Assembly (NCBI GenBank): GCA_009823395.1
Contig: CM020510.1
Location: 11,032,773-11,096,772, forward strand
DNA length: 64,000 nucleotides
Origin: Thamnaconus septentrionalis
Taxonomy: Eukaryota; Chordata; Actinopteri; Tetraodontiformes; Monacanthidae
Direction of reading: 5' to 3'
This document shows, one piece after another, positions 51,617 to 63,300 of the stretch. Below the pieces are notes generated by a model. It saw only the letters and a list, made by a program, of their open reading frames with translations. It did not search any database and was not told the DNA's origin. The translations under genes and the position numbers were made by a program. The stretch's first letter is position 1; each line of letters starts with the position of its first letter.

Positions 51617-54093
51617 GAGTGGCCGGGCAAGGACCTGTGAGACTGCGCTAATTCCACCCTGGGGCTCATTTGGCCGGGGAGCCGAGGGAGGAAAGAGGAG
51701 CCTCGGAGCTGGACAAGGGGATGAATGGTACAGTATGCAAGAGAGAGTCTTAATTGGAGATTGTTCTGCGATGTCTTGTTTGTTCTCCTGGGAATCTGGA
51801 GGCGGGGCGGCGGGGCGGCGGGGGGGCGGGGAGCGGCGCCCGTTTCCCAACGACACCAACAAGCGGGATTAGCCGAGAGGGCGAAACTCAATAGCGGCCC
51901 TCGGACGCTGGAATCGGACCCCCGGGTGTCGCTGCCATACAAGGCCACCTCTAAACCTTTTTTATTTTTACTTTTTTTTCTCATTCTCTTACGGCCAGCG
52001 CATGTAACTAACAACCTGCCTCCATTGTGGCAGCTCGCCGGGCCCTTCCGGCTGATTTCACAGGCCTTTCAGGCCCGCCGGGGGAACGTCTGATAGACGA
52101 AAAAGGTAATTCTAATGGAAAGGAGGAATGCACAAGAAGGGCCGTTTGCCCGCGGGGTGTTATAACACTGATCTCCAACATGTGCCAAGAGTCTGATTCA
52201 TCACGCCAAGCAGGAGGAGGAGGAGGAGAAGGAGGAGGGGGAAAAAGCAAAAAAAACAAAAAAAAACAGAGGAACTGGGGATTGTGCAGCTGTGGCACCG
52301 AAAGCAAAGGGGCCACTGATCCACATTCCTCATTATCAGCCTTGATTAGAGGGATGATGGGAAAAACGCATGGATCCGCGGGGAGGGGAGACCTTATCAA
52401 GGTTGCCAGACGCCTTGAAAGTGTCCGACGTCCACCGTCGGGGGAGTCGAGACACTATCTGTTTCTTGTTTTTTCTCTCTCTCACTCTCTCCTCATGGCC
52501 CACTGTTGTATGGGCTATGAAATATGGGCATGCGGTGATCAGATCCAGCTGTCCCCCCCCCCACCCCACTCACCCTTTCTCCCTCCTGCGCAGCCTCTCC
52601 CCCTACACTTCTCCTGGATTCCATCACTGCCTTGCGTCTCTCCAGCAACGAGCGGCCCGAGAGGCGGACAACAGTTTCTGTTCAGTCTCCCCCCACTGAG
52701 AGGTCGCTGGCTGCCGACCAAAAGCACTCTCCGAACTACAACATGCGTTAAATAATGTTATTTCAAACACACAAAGCAAAAACACAACGACAAGGCGCCC
52801 AAATACATGCGAGTGAGAAACGCTGTTTTTTTTGCAGTCTGTATTAAGAAGAAGAAAAAAAAGAAAAAACTGTGATCGCTTTGTTTTTCACTTGATAGGC
52901 GTGAGAAAGAAAGTACACGCGGGAGTATTTTCATTTCTCACCATGACAATTTGACTAATTGGTTGTGTATTGTGGAGACGGGGGTGGAGACGGGGGCTGC
53001 GAGATCCCTGCGAAAGTTTGAAAGCGAAAGCTCCGCAACCGGCCGCTGGAACAAAAACAAACACTTTTTTGGGGGGGGGTAAAATAAAAAAAGGGGTTAA
53101 AACATAATTGGTCTTTAACACGAGTTTAACAAATCTCTTGAACAAACCCAAACAAACAAACCGGCAGCTCCTCTGTATACACGTTTTTGAGGACACCAAG
53201 ATAAATACACAGGGCCCAAACGAGCGCGTAAAAAGGGTTTATTTAGTTTGTCTAAATGTTTATCCGTCTCGCCGTGTTAACACTCGGCGCTTGTCGCCAG
53301 GCCAAGCAAGTGATCACACGCGCCACACAACACAAGTTCGGAGCTCCGCACGTCCAGACGAGACGTTTGATTTTCCCCTTTTCTGGCTCCACGGGTCGGA
53401 TCGCGTAAAAACTCCTCAACCGTGTGTGTTTTTCGGTTCGGCGCGGCGCTGAGCGGGTGGGCGGAGCTTTAGAAGCACACAAGTGTTTCACAGAGTGAGG
53501 CCAAGAGAAGCAGTGGCTAACGACAACAACAGAGCGCAGCGGATGACACACAAACCCAGTAGCGAGGCGAGCGCTAGCGACTGCGAGGACGCCGGCCGCA
53601 TTTGTTTTACTTGATCAAAGGCGGGGGGGCCGGGACGCGCTTCCGCCCGCCGCCACGCCAGAATCAAAACATCCCACTGCGAGTGAAGCATCCGCTCGCT
53701 AGGGATAAACTCTTCCAGGACGGCGGCAAAGGGCCGAGGCGACCGTGTGTTTTCGCCCCGTTTCGACTTCACTTCCTCCGCCGCCGCCTTTGAAGCCTGG
53801 CTAGAAATAAGGGCTTCCATTCCTCCCTCAGGGGCCGCGTCTTGAAAAGAGGGGCCCGAAATGGCACCCGCAACCACAGTCAGCGGCGGCGGCGGCGGCC
53901 GTTACCCACACGGCCTCACACTCGGTGGAGAAAACAGACCTTCAAACAAGTAGCCTGTTTGTCAGCCGGGAGGGGAGTGGGAAGGGGGTGCCAGACCAGC
54001 CACCGCTTTTTCGCCTTAATATAGTCCTCCCCGCGTGCTCGGCGCAGGCAGTTTTAAAAGCGCTTGCATTCTGGTTGGCAGAGAAAACCCCAC

Positions 54094-54105
54094 GTCACAT
54101 GTGAC
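54094..54105. promoter_or_regulatory. Palindromic E-box of M-box type
   Basis: GTCACATGTGAC is a perfect 12-bp palindrome with a CACATGTG E-box core, the form bound by MITF/TFE-family and USF-type bHLH-Zip proteins. It lies 4 bp from a CCAAT box. Confidence 0.4.
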
Positions 54106-54175
54106 TTATTGGTCCAACGTTTGAAATAGAAAGTTGCGGCCGCTCGCGGGGTCGCTCCGAGAGGGGGAGTCGGCG

Positions 54176-54206
54176 ACTGGGCTGGCCGACGACAGGCCAG
54201 CCCAGT
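54176..54206. repeat. Perfect GC-rich hairpin
   Basis: ACTGGGCTGGCC (54176-54187), a 7-nt loop, and GGCCAGCCCAGT (54195-54206). It lies just upstream of the CCAAT box of the candidate minus-strand promoter. Confidence 0.7.
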
Positions 54207-54300
54207 GGCGGGCGTGTTTAGCAGTTCAGTCGGGTCGCTTACAGGAAAGCGGAGGGCAGGGGAGAGGGGAGGGAGAGGGGGGAAGGAGAAGAAATGAATC

Positions 54301-55934
54301 TTGCACAGGAAGAAGCCGAGGATGCAGAAATTGAGAGTGAAAAAAAAATCCTGCATGCTTTGGGGTATTTTGCTGAGAGAGCCGTCGTCAGCGACGGAGT
54401 TCAGAGGTTCGACTGCGCCGAATCTTCTTCCAGCAGGCCGCAGGAGCCATTAGAAACACTGCACTACAAGCCAAGGCTGCGGAACAACGGCTCTCATCAC
54501 GCACTGGCCGCACAACTTGTGCTCGATGCCACGCCGACCCCCTCCTCGGGAACTTACTGTTCTCTCTCTCATACATGTGCTGTTCTGCGTCATGTTGGAA
54601 GCACATTGACTGCATCACGGCTGGCCGAGACAAAAAAAACAACAAAAAAAGCACCTTTAAGTCATTACCAGCAAGCCTTTATTTTGCACCGGCGTAATAA
54701 AAGGCATCTCCAGAGAGAAGGAAACTTCAAACCCGTTAAGACAGTAAAAGTGCTTGTTGTTGTCTTCAAACGCCTCAGGACTGATTAGGTTTTGGGGTTT
54801 TTTGCAGTCCAATGAAGTCGTTTTGGGTTTTTTTAAGCAAGCCAACCAATGACATAAAAGATTCCGGGCTGGGATCTTATGATCACCTTTTTCTCCCACA
54901 TCTCTCGATCAAATAAATTCTTACTTCATCACACAATACTAGTTAAAGATTTTTCCTCTCCTAAAATGCTGACATTGTTGATTCTGTGACTTGTAAAGGA
55001 GAGAACGGCACTGCAGCCATCGTCCCGGAGGCCTGATGAAGGTATTTTATTTTAGTCAACAGCTGGAACTGCAGGAACTAGAGATAGAAGGTGCAGCAAT
55101 GAGGGACATACTGTAACTGCAATACAATTCCAGGACTTGTAGGTCAATGGAAACAGTGGAAGTGCCAGGTGAGAACTCAGTTGTCCCGATTGGACAGGCA
55201 CCTGAAAGCTTGCTAGACCAGGCTGGCCAGATGTGCTGTAGAAATAGTAGATACATCTCCCTGTCCATTTGAGCCAATTAGTTGTAAGAAACAAGACAAA
55301 AAATGTAAAAAGGTAAAAAATAATACTTGATGTTGCTTTTACAAGCCACTATTGATCAACAATACCCGCATAGAGAGTGTTTCTTTTATCTTTCATGCAA
55401 GGTGTCATGTGCGGCCGTGCTTTACATTCTGTTTTGATATTGAGAACGCAGACGAATATATATATATCAGGCTGAGCCAATATTTCCATGACATTAACAG
55501 CAAACAAGCCCCCACTGGGAGAAGAAGCAGACCTCCTCGGGCTGCCCATCTCCAGCCAGCACTGCTTTGCCCCGCCGCCTTTTCAGTGGCTGCCTGGAAC
55601 ATCTGTTTCTGCTGCTCCAAAAAAAAAAAAAAAACAGTTTGTTTGTCTTAACAATTACGCACTGATGTTTCTCATTTGATTTCTGCAGTCTCTCGAAAGC
55701 CATTATCCAGTTTAAGGTCTTCTAAGGTTTTGAATTTTCAGAAACCCGAGACGCGCGTCCGTTGAAAGGTGACGTATACGACCGAGCTACAGTGAGCTCA
55801 CCTTTGACATTTTGAGAGAGGCCGTACCAGAGGAAGCACGCGGCCTATCTGTAACCTGCTGGAGTAACATGCTTGCATAGTAAGGCGAGTTAGTGCCCGG
55901 GCGACGCGGATCATCTGTCAAGCGGAGCGAAGGG

Positions 55935-55978
<44 letters not shown>

Positions 55979-58900
55979 GGGTAACGTAGAAACACGGAAG
56001 GTGGGGTTGCACTGGGAGACGCGCGAGTTGCCTGGTTAAAAATAATGACTCTGCGCTCGAGGCAGATAAGAGGTGCTACCACCGACAGTTTAGTATAAAC
56101 ACACGTGACAAATTCAGCTACCTCGCCGGCTACCTTAACGAAGCTTTGCGTTATCCAGCTGCTCCACTCGCAGCTATTCCCTAAAACGATTTTCAAGAGG
56201 CAAACTCTCACAAGAACCCTTGCTCTTTTTTTCCGCAGACTGCCCATCTTTCCCAGTGACCCCTTTTGCTCATGGCTGCTGGGTGTTGTCAATCAGCACC
56301 CCTCGCGGCTCCTTGAACATGGGGGCTCTTTGGCACGCTGCCCAAAACTCCCGTCTGTCCATCTAATGAGGCCTGAGCTCTGGGTCTGTCCTTGATGAAT
56401 GGGAGTCGAAGCTCTAAAAGTGCAAGAAAATGAGGAGAAGGAAATGCTGCAGTATGACTCAATCGCTGAACAACGAGAGTCAAAGAGGGATGTGTGTCAA
56501 GGGTTTGAAAACCAGGCTGCTTTTATCTTGGGAATAGTGTCAAAACTCAACTACACAACAGCTTACTAAGTCCCGTTTTGGAAGCTGAGAGGCCGAAATG
56601 GAAAGTGATGAGAGGTTTGAACGGGTGTCATTTTGAAATGACGATGGGCTTAAATTTTTTTTTTCTCAGGCAATGAAACAAACAGGTTGCCGTGTGTTAC
56701 TGTTGCAGTCAAGGAACTCTAGACCTGCATCTTTCATCTGACAAAAGTTTGCTTTATATATACACAAGCGTGTTGTGGTCCAAACATGGAATCATACTGA
56801 ATGCTAACAACTGGCAGCATTAAGAAAACTACACTGGACGCACCCCTGAAAGAACTCTGAGTGACAGACGAGAACCGCTGCTTCAGCCAACCACTGAGAC
56901 ACACCCTCTAATCGACAGTCACAGCTTCAACCGCATAAAATTCTTGAACTTTTTTTGAGGCAAGCAAAGACAAATTTTACACATATATTGTTTTTCATAG
57001 TCAAATTCCCCTCATTTATATAATAAAAAAGAAAGAAAGAGAGAAACCTACCAGAACCCACCAGAACCCACCAGTCCAGCCGTGTTTCAACCCGACAAAC
57101 GAAAAACTTTAAGGAAGACCTTTCAGTTCCAACAAGGTTTAAGGTGAACTGGATGTCAAAAGCATCAGAAAAGCCATTCGATAAGTTATATCGTATTTTA
57201 TGTGTTCACTGTCAAATCAGGTCTGCTGCTTTTCAGCAATCAGCCGCTCCTGGTTGGAGCCTATGTGGTCCTGTGATTAGAATAGATCAGAAAAATCAAG
57301 AGAGCCATTATAAGAGCAGGGGCTGGTATCATTACCCATGCTTACGTTCAAATTGCCCACTTAACATAGTTCCCGCACTGCAACATGTGTTTATCATTAG
57401 CCAGCACTCTAATGGCTCAAACATTATTAGAACTTGCTTAATGGCGTAGTTGTGCTTTGTTTGGGTCGGCCTGATAAGAGCCGCGACACTAATGGTTTAT
57501 TAATATCCTTACAAGTTACAAAACCCATGGAAATGTGTAGAAAGTGTCCCCTCTGTTGAAAACTCTTGAGAAAATCCCCACTTCAGAGTCAAATCCTCTT
57601 AATGATTCACCGGGTTTTATGGCTGTTTCTTACTATTCCAGACTTTACACACTGAATAACTTGAAGCCATGTTCAAATTTCACAGACAGAGGAGGGGGGA
57701 TGTGGGATAAAATTAAAACAACATAGAAAGAAAAAAAAAAGACGTGGCCTCCGAATTAAAACCTCCTTGCAAAAAGCCAAAAAAAACGCTGCAGGAATCC
57801 GTATCACAATCTGTATCACAACCTGAGGATTTCCTGCTTTAAACGCCATCAGTGTGGAAGCCACAACACAAAGAGTAAATCTCTCTACCCCTCCTGTCAA
57901 AAGCTCACCCGATATTAGGGAGCAGTGAAAAGACCTGAAAGGCATCGGAAGTGTCTTCTTGTCCCCCCACTGATGCAACAATGCGCAAGCAACTGTTTGA
58001 ACTTGAAGTGTTTTATCGGTGAGCAACCATGTGTGTCCCACCGACTGGATGTCATGCATTTGGGGGGGTGTGAGGGGAGCCTCCGGACTTTGTTCTCCAC
58101 AACTTTTAAGTGTTCAGTTTCTCAGAATTACCCCCATGTAAGGGAGGTCAGGACAAAGCCCCCGATGATAGGGGGTGAGCAGCAGATTAAGGAAATTATT
58201 GAAGGAGGTTCAGGGGGAGAACTTGTCTCATCAGCCAAATCATCATAATCACTGTCTGTATGTAAACCTTATAGTTGAGCTCTGCCACCTCAGCAAAATG
58301 CTTTAGAGTACCAGCATTACAAGCAACAAATAAAATAACTTCACTAACGTCTGTTAAAACAAGAGAAATTTCATCTAACAAGTTTGAAGCGTCCATGAAG
58401 TAAACATTCCTGCAGGTGACGGCACAATAAGGCCCAAGTCGGCAGACACAACAACGCTATTATTATAATGTGTGGAGATTAAATCAGCTGTTTTGTTTTT
58501 GGCAGATTTCATATACGAAAACCATTAATTGCGTATTACCGTCTCTCTACATACGAATCATGTGAAATGCAAATTTTATCATTTTATTAAAAGCAACTTT
58601 GTTGTTTTGAACAGTCCATGTTTATCCATGTGCACAATTTTCTCTTTTCTAACTTTTGCGTACAGGACATTTATTTTGTTAGATTCGGAGGTTCTTCCTA
58701 AGTAAGAAGCAGAAAGAGTAAATCACAGTCCCCGATCAGTAAACAATGACACCTTAAGTCAAGCAGGCAGGTACAGTTGCTTTGTGTTGAATGCTTGGCA
58801 CAGAAACTTGGGCACCTGCCAGAAAGGCTACACTAACACTGACTTACCACAACATTTATGACACCCTCTGGGAATTCATTCCCAACAAAAAAGGGATCTC

Positions 58901-59449
58901 TGTCTTTAGAGAGAGAGAGAGAGAGACACAAAAAAAAAAAAAAAAAAGGAAGAAGAAGTACAACTTCAAATATTGGCTGAGGCCGCCGTGATTTTGTACA
59001 GTGGTGAATGTGGCTCCTGAAGCAACGCCATAATAAAAGTATAACTTTGGAACAAAGTGATATTTGACATGCCACAACTAGTCCATTTTCGCCTTTTATA
59101 ACTATGACACCAATGTGTCAATGGAGAGACATATTTGCCATTTCTAAAAGCCCTCTTTCATCTTGCAGAGTGGAGAAGAGGAGAAAAAAAAGCAGCCCGC
59201 AGGCCATTTATTTCTGTCAGGTGTTGTCTTGCTGCTTTCTGATGTTGCACACTTGTCTAGTAAACACATAGGTATGTAGATGTTGACATTTACTTGATTT
59301 AGAGTCCACATAAATGTCTTACACTTAAACATTGAACAGTGGTGGCAATCAGAATGTTAAGGGGTTGAAATTAGGTAGGGGTTTTTGTGTTGTTGTTGTT
59401 GTTTTTTGTTTTGTTTTTTAAATATATATATTTTTAATGCTGCTGCCGT
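54301..59449. other. Non-coding stretch, no gene seen
   Basis: No exon supported. Contains a long (GT)n at 55937-55975, a GA repeat at 58908-58926, and poly-A runs at 55619-55634 and 58929-58946. Open frames near 55050-55280 lack homology. Confidence 0.5.
55937..55975. repeat. (GT)n microsatellite
   Basis: About 19 GT units followed by a G run. Confidence 0.95.
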
Positions 59450-60350
59450 ATTTAAACTTCTGGGTCTCCGAACACGGGCGCCCCCGTCCACAGACACGGA
59501 GTCCCCGAGCCGAGCCGAGCCGAGCCGAGCCGAGCCTCCTCTCTCAGCCCGCTACGAAGTTAGAACAACGTGGTGCTGTTTGGATAAAAGATTACGCCGG
59601 CATTGTAAAGCTCTTGGCCTATTTCAATGTCACGTTTCCCTTTTGTTGTTCCCCGAAGAAGCGCAGCTGGTGTTGGAGCGCAAACAAACCCAAGAATTTC
59701 CCCCCCGAGCCTCGTAACCGGCTGGCCGGCCAGCCAGCCGGCCGGCCGGCGCGGGTCTCCCTCCGCCCCGGTCTATACCTCCGTCCCTCCCCCGCCGTTG
59801 CTCCGTCCTTACCTCTGGCACAGGAGGGCAAAAGCTGCGAGCCTTCTGGTGAATTAACAGCAAAACACATTCTTCAGCAGGCAAATCCGTACGGGGCCCT
59901 CCATTAGACACGGGCTCAAAGTGCGCGACGACGGGAGGAACATGGGGGAAAACAGCCGGAGTTGAGAGGCGGGCGGAGGGACTTTTCGGAGCACGGGGAG
60001 CGGCGCGGGCTGCGCGGCCAAGGTGCGACAGCTGTCCCCCGGTGTCTTTCTCTCTCAAAGGAGCGCTACGTTTCCGGCGCCTTCACCCCGCACTCGCTCT
60101 CGGCGTGTGTCTTATAAGTCCGTGTATCGTGAGTCGTCCCGCAGCACTCGGCGTCTCGTCTCACTACAGCCGCCTCCTCCTCCACACACGCATCTTTGAA
60201 GGCGAAGCGTCGAGCTGCTCAGCAAATCATGGCAGCGGCGGCGAGGGCTGGCTGCCTCGTCAGACCAGGAATGTCCCAGCCCCACGGCCCAGGACGGCTC
60301 CTGCAGGAGGGGAGGGACGGAGCAGAGGAGGAGGAGGGTGTTACTCATGT
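59450..60350. promoter_or_regulatory. CpG-rich island, second candidate cdon promoter
   Basis: CG-dense block containing a (CCGAG)n run (59507-59535) and GGCTGGCCGGCCAGCC, a perfect palindrome at 59720-59735. On the minus strand a TATA-like CTTATAAG at 60111-60118 precedes a possible 5' exon that ends in a strong donor, CCAGAG/GTAAGG, at 59813/59812. Confidence 0.45.
59813..60085 (-). other. cdon: Candidate non-coding first exon of cdon
   Basis: Bounded by the strong donor at 59812 and, by spacing from the TATA-like element, a start near 60085. The cdon translation-start exon has an acceptor at its 5' end, so an upstream exon in this orientation must exist; this one or one near 53.9-54.0 kb could serve. 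Confidence 0.35.
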
Positions 60351-63300
60351 ATACTGTGCATTAACAAGTTTTACAATCTCTGCGAGAGGAGTAAGAAGGA
60401 AGAAGGGAATGGCAAGTCAGGGATAAACTTCCTCCTCCTCGGTGCACACTTTACTGCGTGTGACTGACTTTTTCTTTCTTTCTTTCTTTTTTTTTTTTTA
60501 ATTAGACTTGGAGACACCTATCAAGGTGTCAGTAGACACATAAACACATGGTAAATGATAGGCAAATGAGATATTCAACAGGTGAATATTTAAATTAATT
60601 TCGTCAATATCAACTTTGTAAAATCGTCACTGGTGCGTTTTGTGAAAGGATAAATCTACTACAACATAAACAGACCAAGTAAACCTTGTAAACAAGCACT
60701 GCTTTATGTTACAGGACATCCGTAAGAGAATTTTTGTTTCACATTTTCTTTTCAAACTTAAAAGGTACTACTTTCTACTTTCTTATGTCATACACACTCT
60801 TCAAGTTGTGTCATTCTTTCCCCTTTTCAAGATTGTTAGCTTGGAAAACCTGTTACCGAAAGAAATGCCAAGAGGCTAGACGACCCTAGATTGTTGACAC
60901 CAAATTCCACATGAAAAATAAATAACTGCTCTGTACCTGTAATAGCTTCACATACTGCACATGCCATCATGCTTCTCAAACAACCTGGTGCTCCTTGAAG
61001 GCACCTCTCTTTTTTTGTTGTTTATTTTTTCTCTTCCCCGCATTACAGTTTGACTTGTGGACTGAACCCACTCTCACTGGACCAATTGAATTCAATTAAA
61101 GTTGTGTGGGAGGGGGAGATGTTTGAAAAGCTAATATGGGTCATTTCTGAAGTCAGACCTGTCGGCCAGACGGGGGTTGAATGTTGGTTGGCTGCGGCTG
61201 TATCCTCATCAGAGGGTGAAAAACCTTCACAGACAGACCAGCAGACGGGGGGAGAAAGAGATACAGTCATCTGTTGTGCGTACGGGGTTATGCGTAAACA
61301 GCATCATCGTCTTTGAGGTTCTAATTATGTGGCCCGACGTTGGCCGGGCCAACGGCGGGCCCACCCTGCTTCAGATGGCAGGTGCAGCTCACCATCTGAC
61401 AGCTGACTTGGATGGAAGGTGCGATCCAAGGCACCCGAGGCCGGGGTCGACCCATAGCGAGGCCCTCAGGCAGCCGGAGCCAAAGCCAACAAACCAGCAA
61501 AACCTCTGACACAGGAGGAGAGTAAAAACAACACGGAGGAGGTGGTGACGCTGGAGATGAGATTGATGAAAGACGGTGCCTCAGCTCGCAGGAGTTGGAC
61601 GGTCCCGCTGACTCCCTTTCTTCTCTATGTAAGTAGGTGTCAGTCACCGCAAGGAGCCGAGCGTTTTCCATCCTCACAGCTTTTTCATGTCAGGGAATGT
61701 AGGAGTGAGAAGTCTTGTGTGAGTTGAATTTCATTTAAATGTATTTAAATATATAAATAGAATTCCAACATCTGGACCAAAACTAAATATTAGGAAAGTG
61801 AAATACTAGTGTAATTTTACAGTGCACATCTTGGTCTGTTTGTCTAAATCACTGCTTTGGTGTTTTGTTGGTGTCATGTTTGTCTGTGACAGCTGATGTG
61901 TTTTTCTCACTCGGTAAACTCGGGAGACGTGTTCAATTCTTTTGTCTCCCGAAGCGGCTTATTAATCACGTGTAATGATTGTCAGTCAGTGCTTTCGGCC
62001 GTTGCGGCCCATCTTCTTAATACAAATTATTCTGTTTTTCATCTCCGTCTTCTCTCCCAGGGTCAGGAGCTGGTTGGAAGATGGGGACGGAGGCTCTGGG
62101 TTCAGAGGGGGGTGAGCAGGGTGATTGGACACAGTCGCATGTGAAAAGGCCAGAGAGCGGCGAGTCCACGGGGAGCAGGGTCCACACACAAAGGGCCTTG
62201 CACGGCGGGGGCGGGAGGGCCGATCGGGGAGGAGAGGCCACGCTGGGAACCAAAGCTGACAGGACAGACACTTCTCATCCAGCACGGGGTTCGGCTGTCT
62301 CTGGACCCCTGGGGTACATCTGAGCGGTGCTGCCAGCTCGGCGCAGCGGTGACCCACAGCAGCTCCCGCCGCAGCAGAAGCTGCAAAAAAAAACAAACAG
62401 TGAAATGTTAAGAGCAGCGGTGACCTCTGTCCCACATTTAAGGGATAGGAAGCTCGTTTCAGCCCTCATCAAGTGAATTGCGGTTAATTATGTTTTGGTG
62501 ACAACCAGTGCTACACAACAAAGGTCGACTTGCTCGTTCCTTACTCTCTGGCATCACCGTTTTGTGCAGGAGAGCTGCTAACGAGGGCTTTGTGTTGCAA
62601 AGGCTGGGTTTGTTTGCACTTGATGCTTGCAGCGTGTTGTCCTTCGCTCGGGGGATAATAAGCCCCCGATCGCCGTCAACAGAGTGTTTATGAGCAGCAG
62701 AGCAGCTCTGTGTTGACTCTGCTGGCCGGGGCCTGTGGAAGGCCAGGCTGCCAGTGCTATAGGAAAACACTTTCAGATAACAGTAGGGCTGCAAATCAGT
62801 GGGCCAGCGAAGCAGAGGTGAATTGTCTGAAATCACCAGGTGAGAAATATTGGTTCAAAGGTGTAAAAAGTGACACTATAGGCAAAATGCCCCTAAGAGT
62901 ACAACTTTTATTTAACTGGCAAACAAGATAAAGTGAATCATTGGCAGTGCTCCATTAGTTTTTACAGAACAACGAAAACTTTGTGCAGGCAAAGAAATAT
63001 ATGAACGAGGGTGAGAAAAAATCTCTCTTTTTTATGGCATAGACTGTATGGATTTCCCCTCGGAGGGCCGTATATCTTATGAATTAGACAGGTGCATGCA
63101 GTGTGTGCGTGTGTGTGCGCGCGCGCATGTGCGTGTGTGTGCGAGTGTGTGCACGCATGTGCGTGTGTGTGCGTGTGTGTGTGTGTGTGTTAGGGAAAGG
63201 CCAAATGCACCCCTTTCCATCTGGTTTTTCCATCATCATTGCGGTGAAATCACATTATCCATCGTTGGCTACGTGGGAATTCCATCAGCATGTAACATCT

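Larger units (their letters stand above)
47707..53249. other. cdon 5' intron or flank, no gene seen
   Basis: No supported exon. Contains (CA)n at 48748-48780, poly-A runs at 50666-50684 and 51048-51066, and the compound (CA)n and (CCT)n repeats at 51493-51616. The long open frames at 52027-52755 and 51550-52014 are simple-sequence artefacts. Confidence 0.55.
53250..54300. promoter_or_regulatory. CpG-rich island with minus-strand promoter-like signals
   Basis: CG-dense block. On the minus strand, in order: a CCAAT box (54108-54112), the palindrome GTCACATGTGAC (54094-54105) overlapping a TGACGTG element, TTTTAAAA (54052-54059) and TATATTAA (54016-54023). These would direct transcription from about 53990-54025 towards cdon. 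A possible donor G/GTAACG lies near 53908. The link to cdon is inferred from orientation. Confidence 0.45.

Noticed and set aside
51488..51862. Open frames with poly-Arg or poly-Gly runs
   Set aside because: Translations of the (CCT)n and (CA)n microsatellites.
52027..52755. 242-codon plus-strand open frame
   Set aside because: Composed of simple Gly, Lys and Pro runs from purine- and pyrimidine-rich repeats; no domain, signal or splice support.
55040..55300. Overlapping minus-strand open frames near a possible leader peptide
   Set aside because: No homology, no splice sites in phase and no conserved motif; treated as chance frames.
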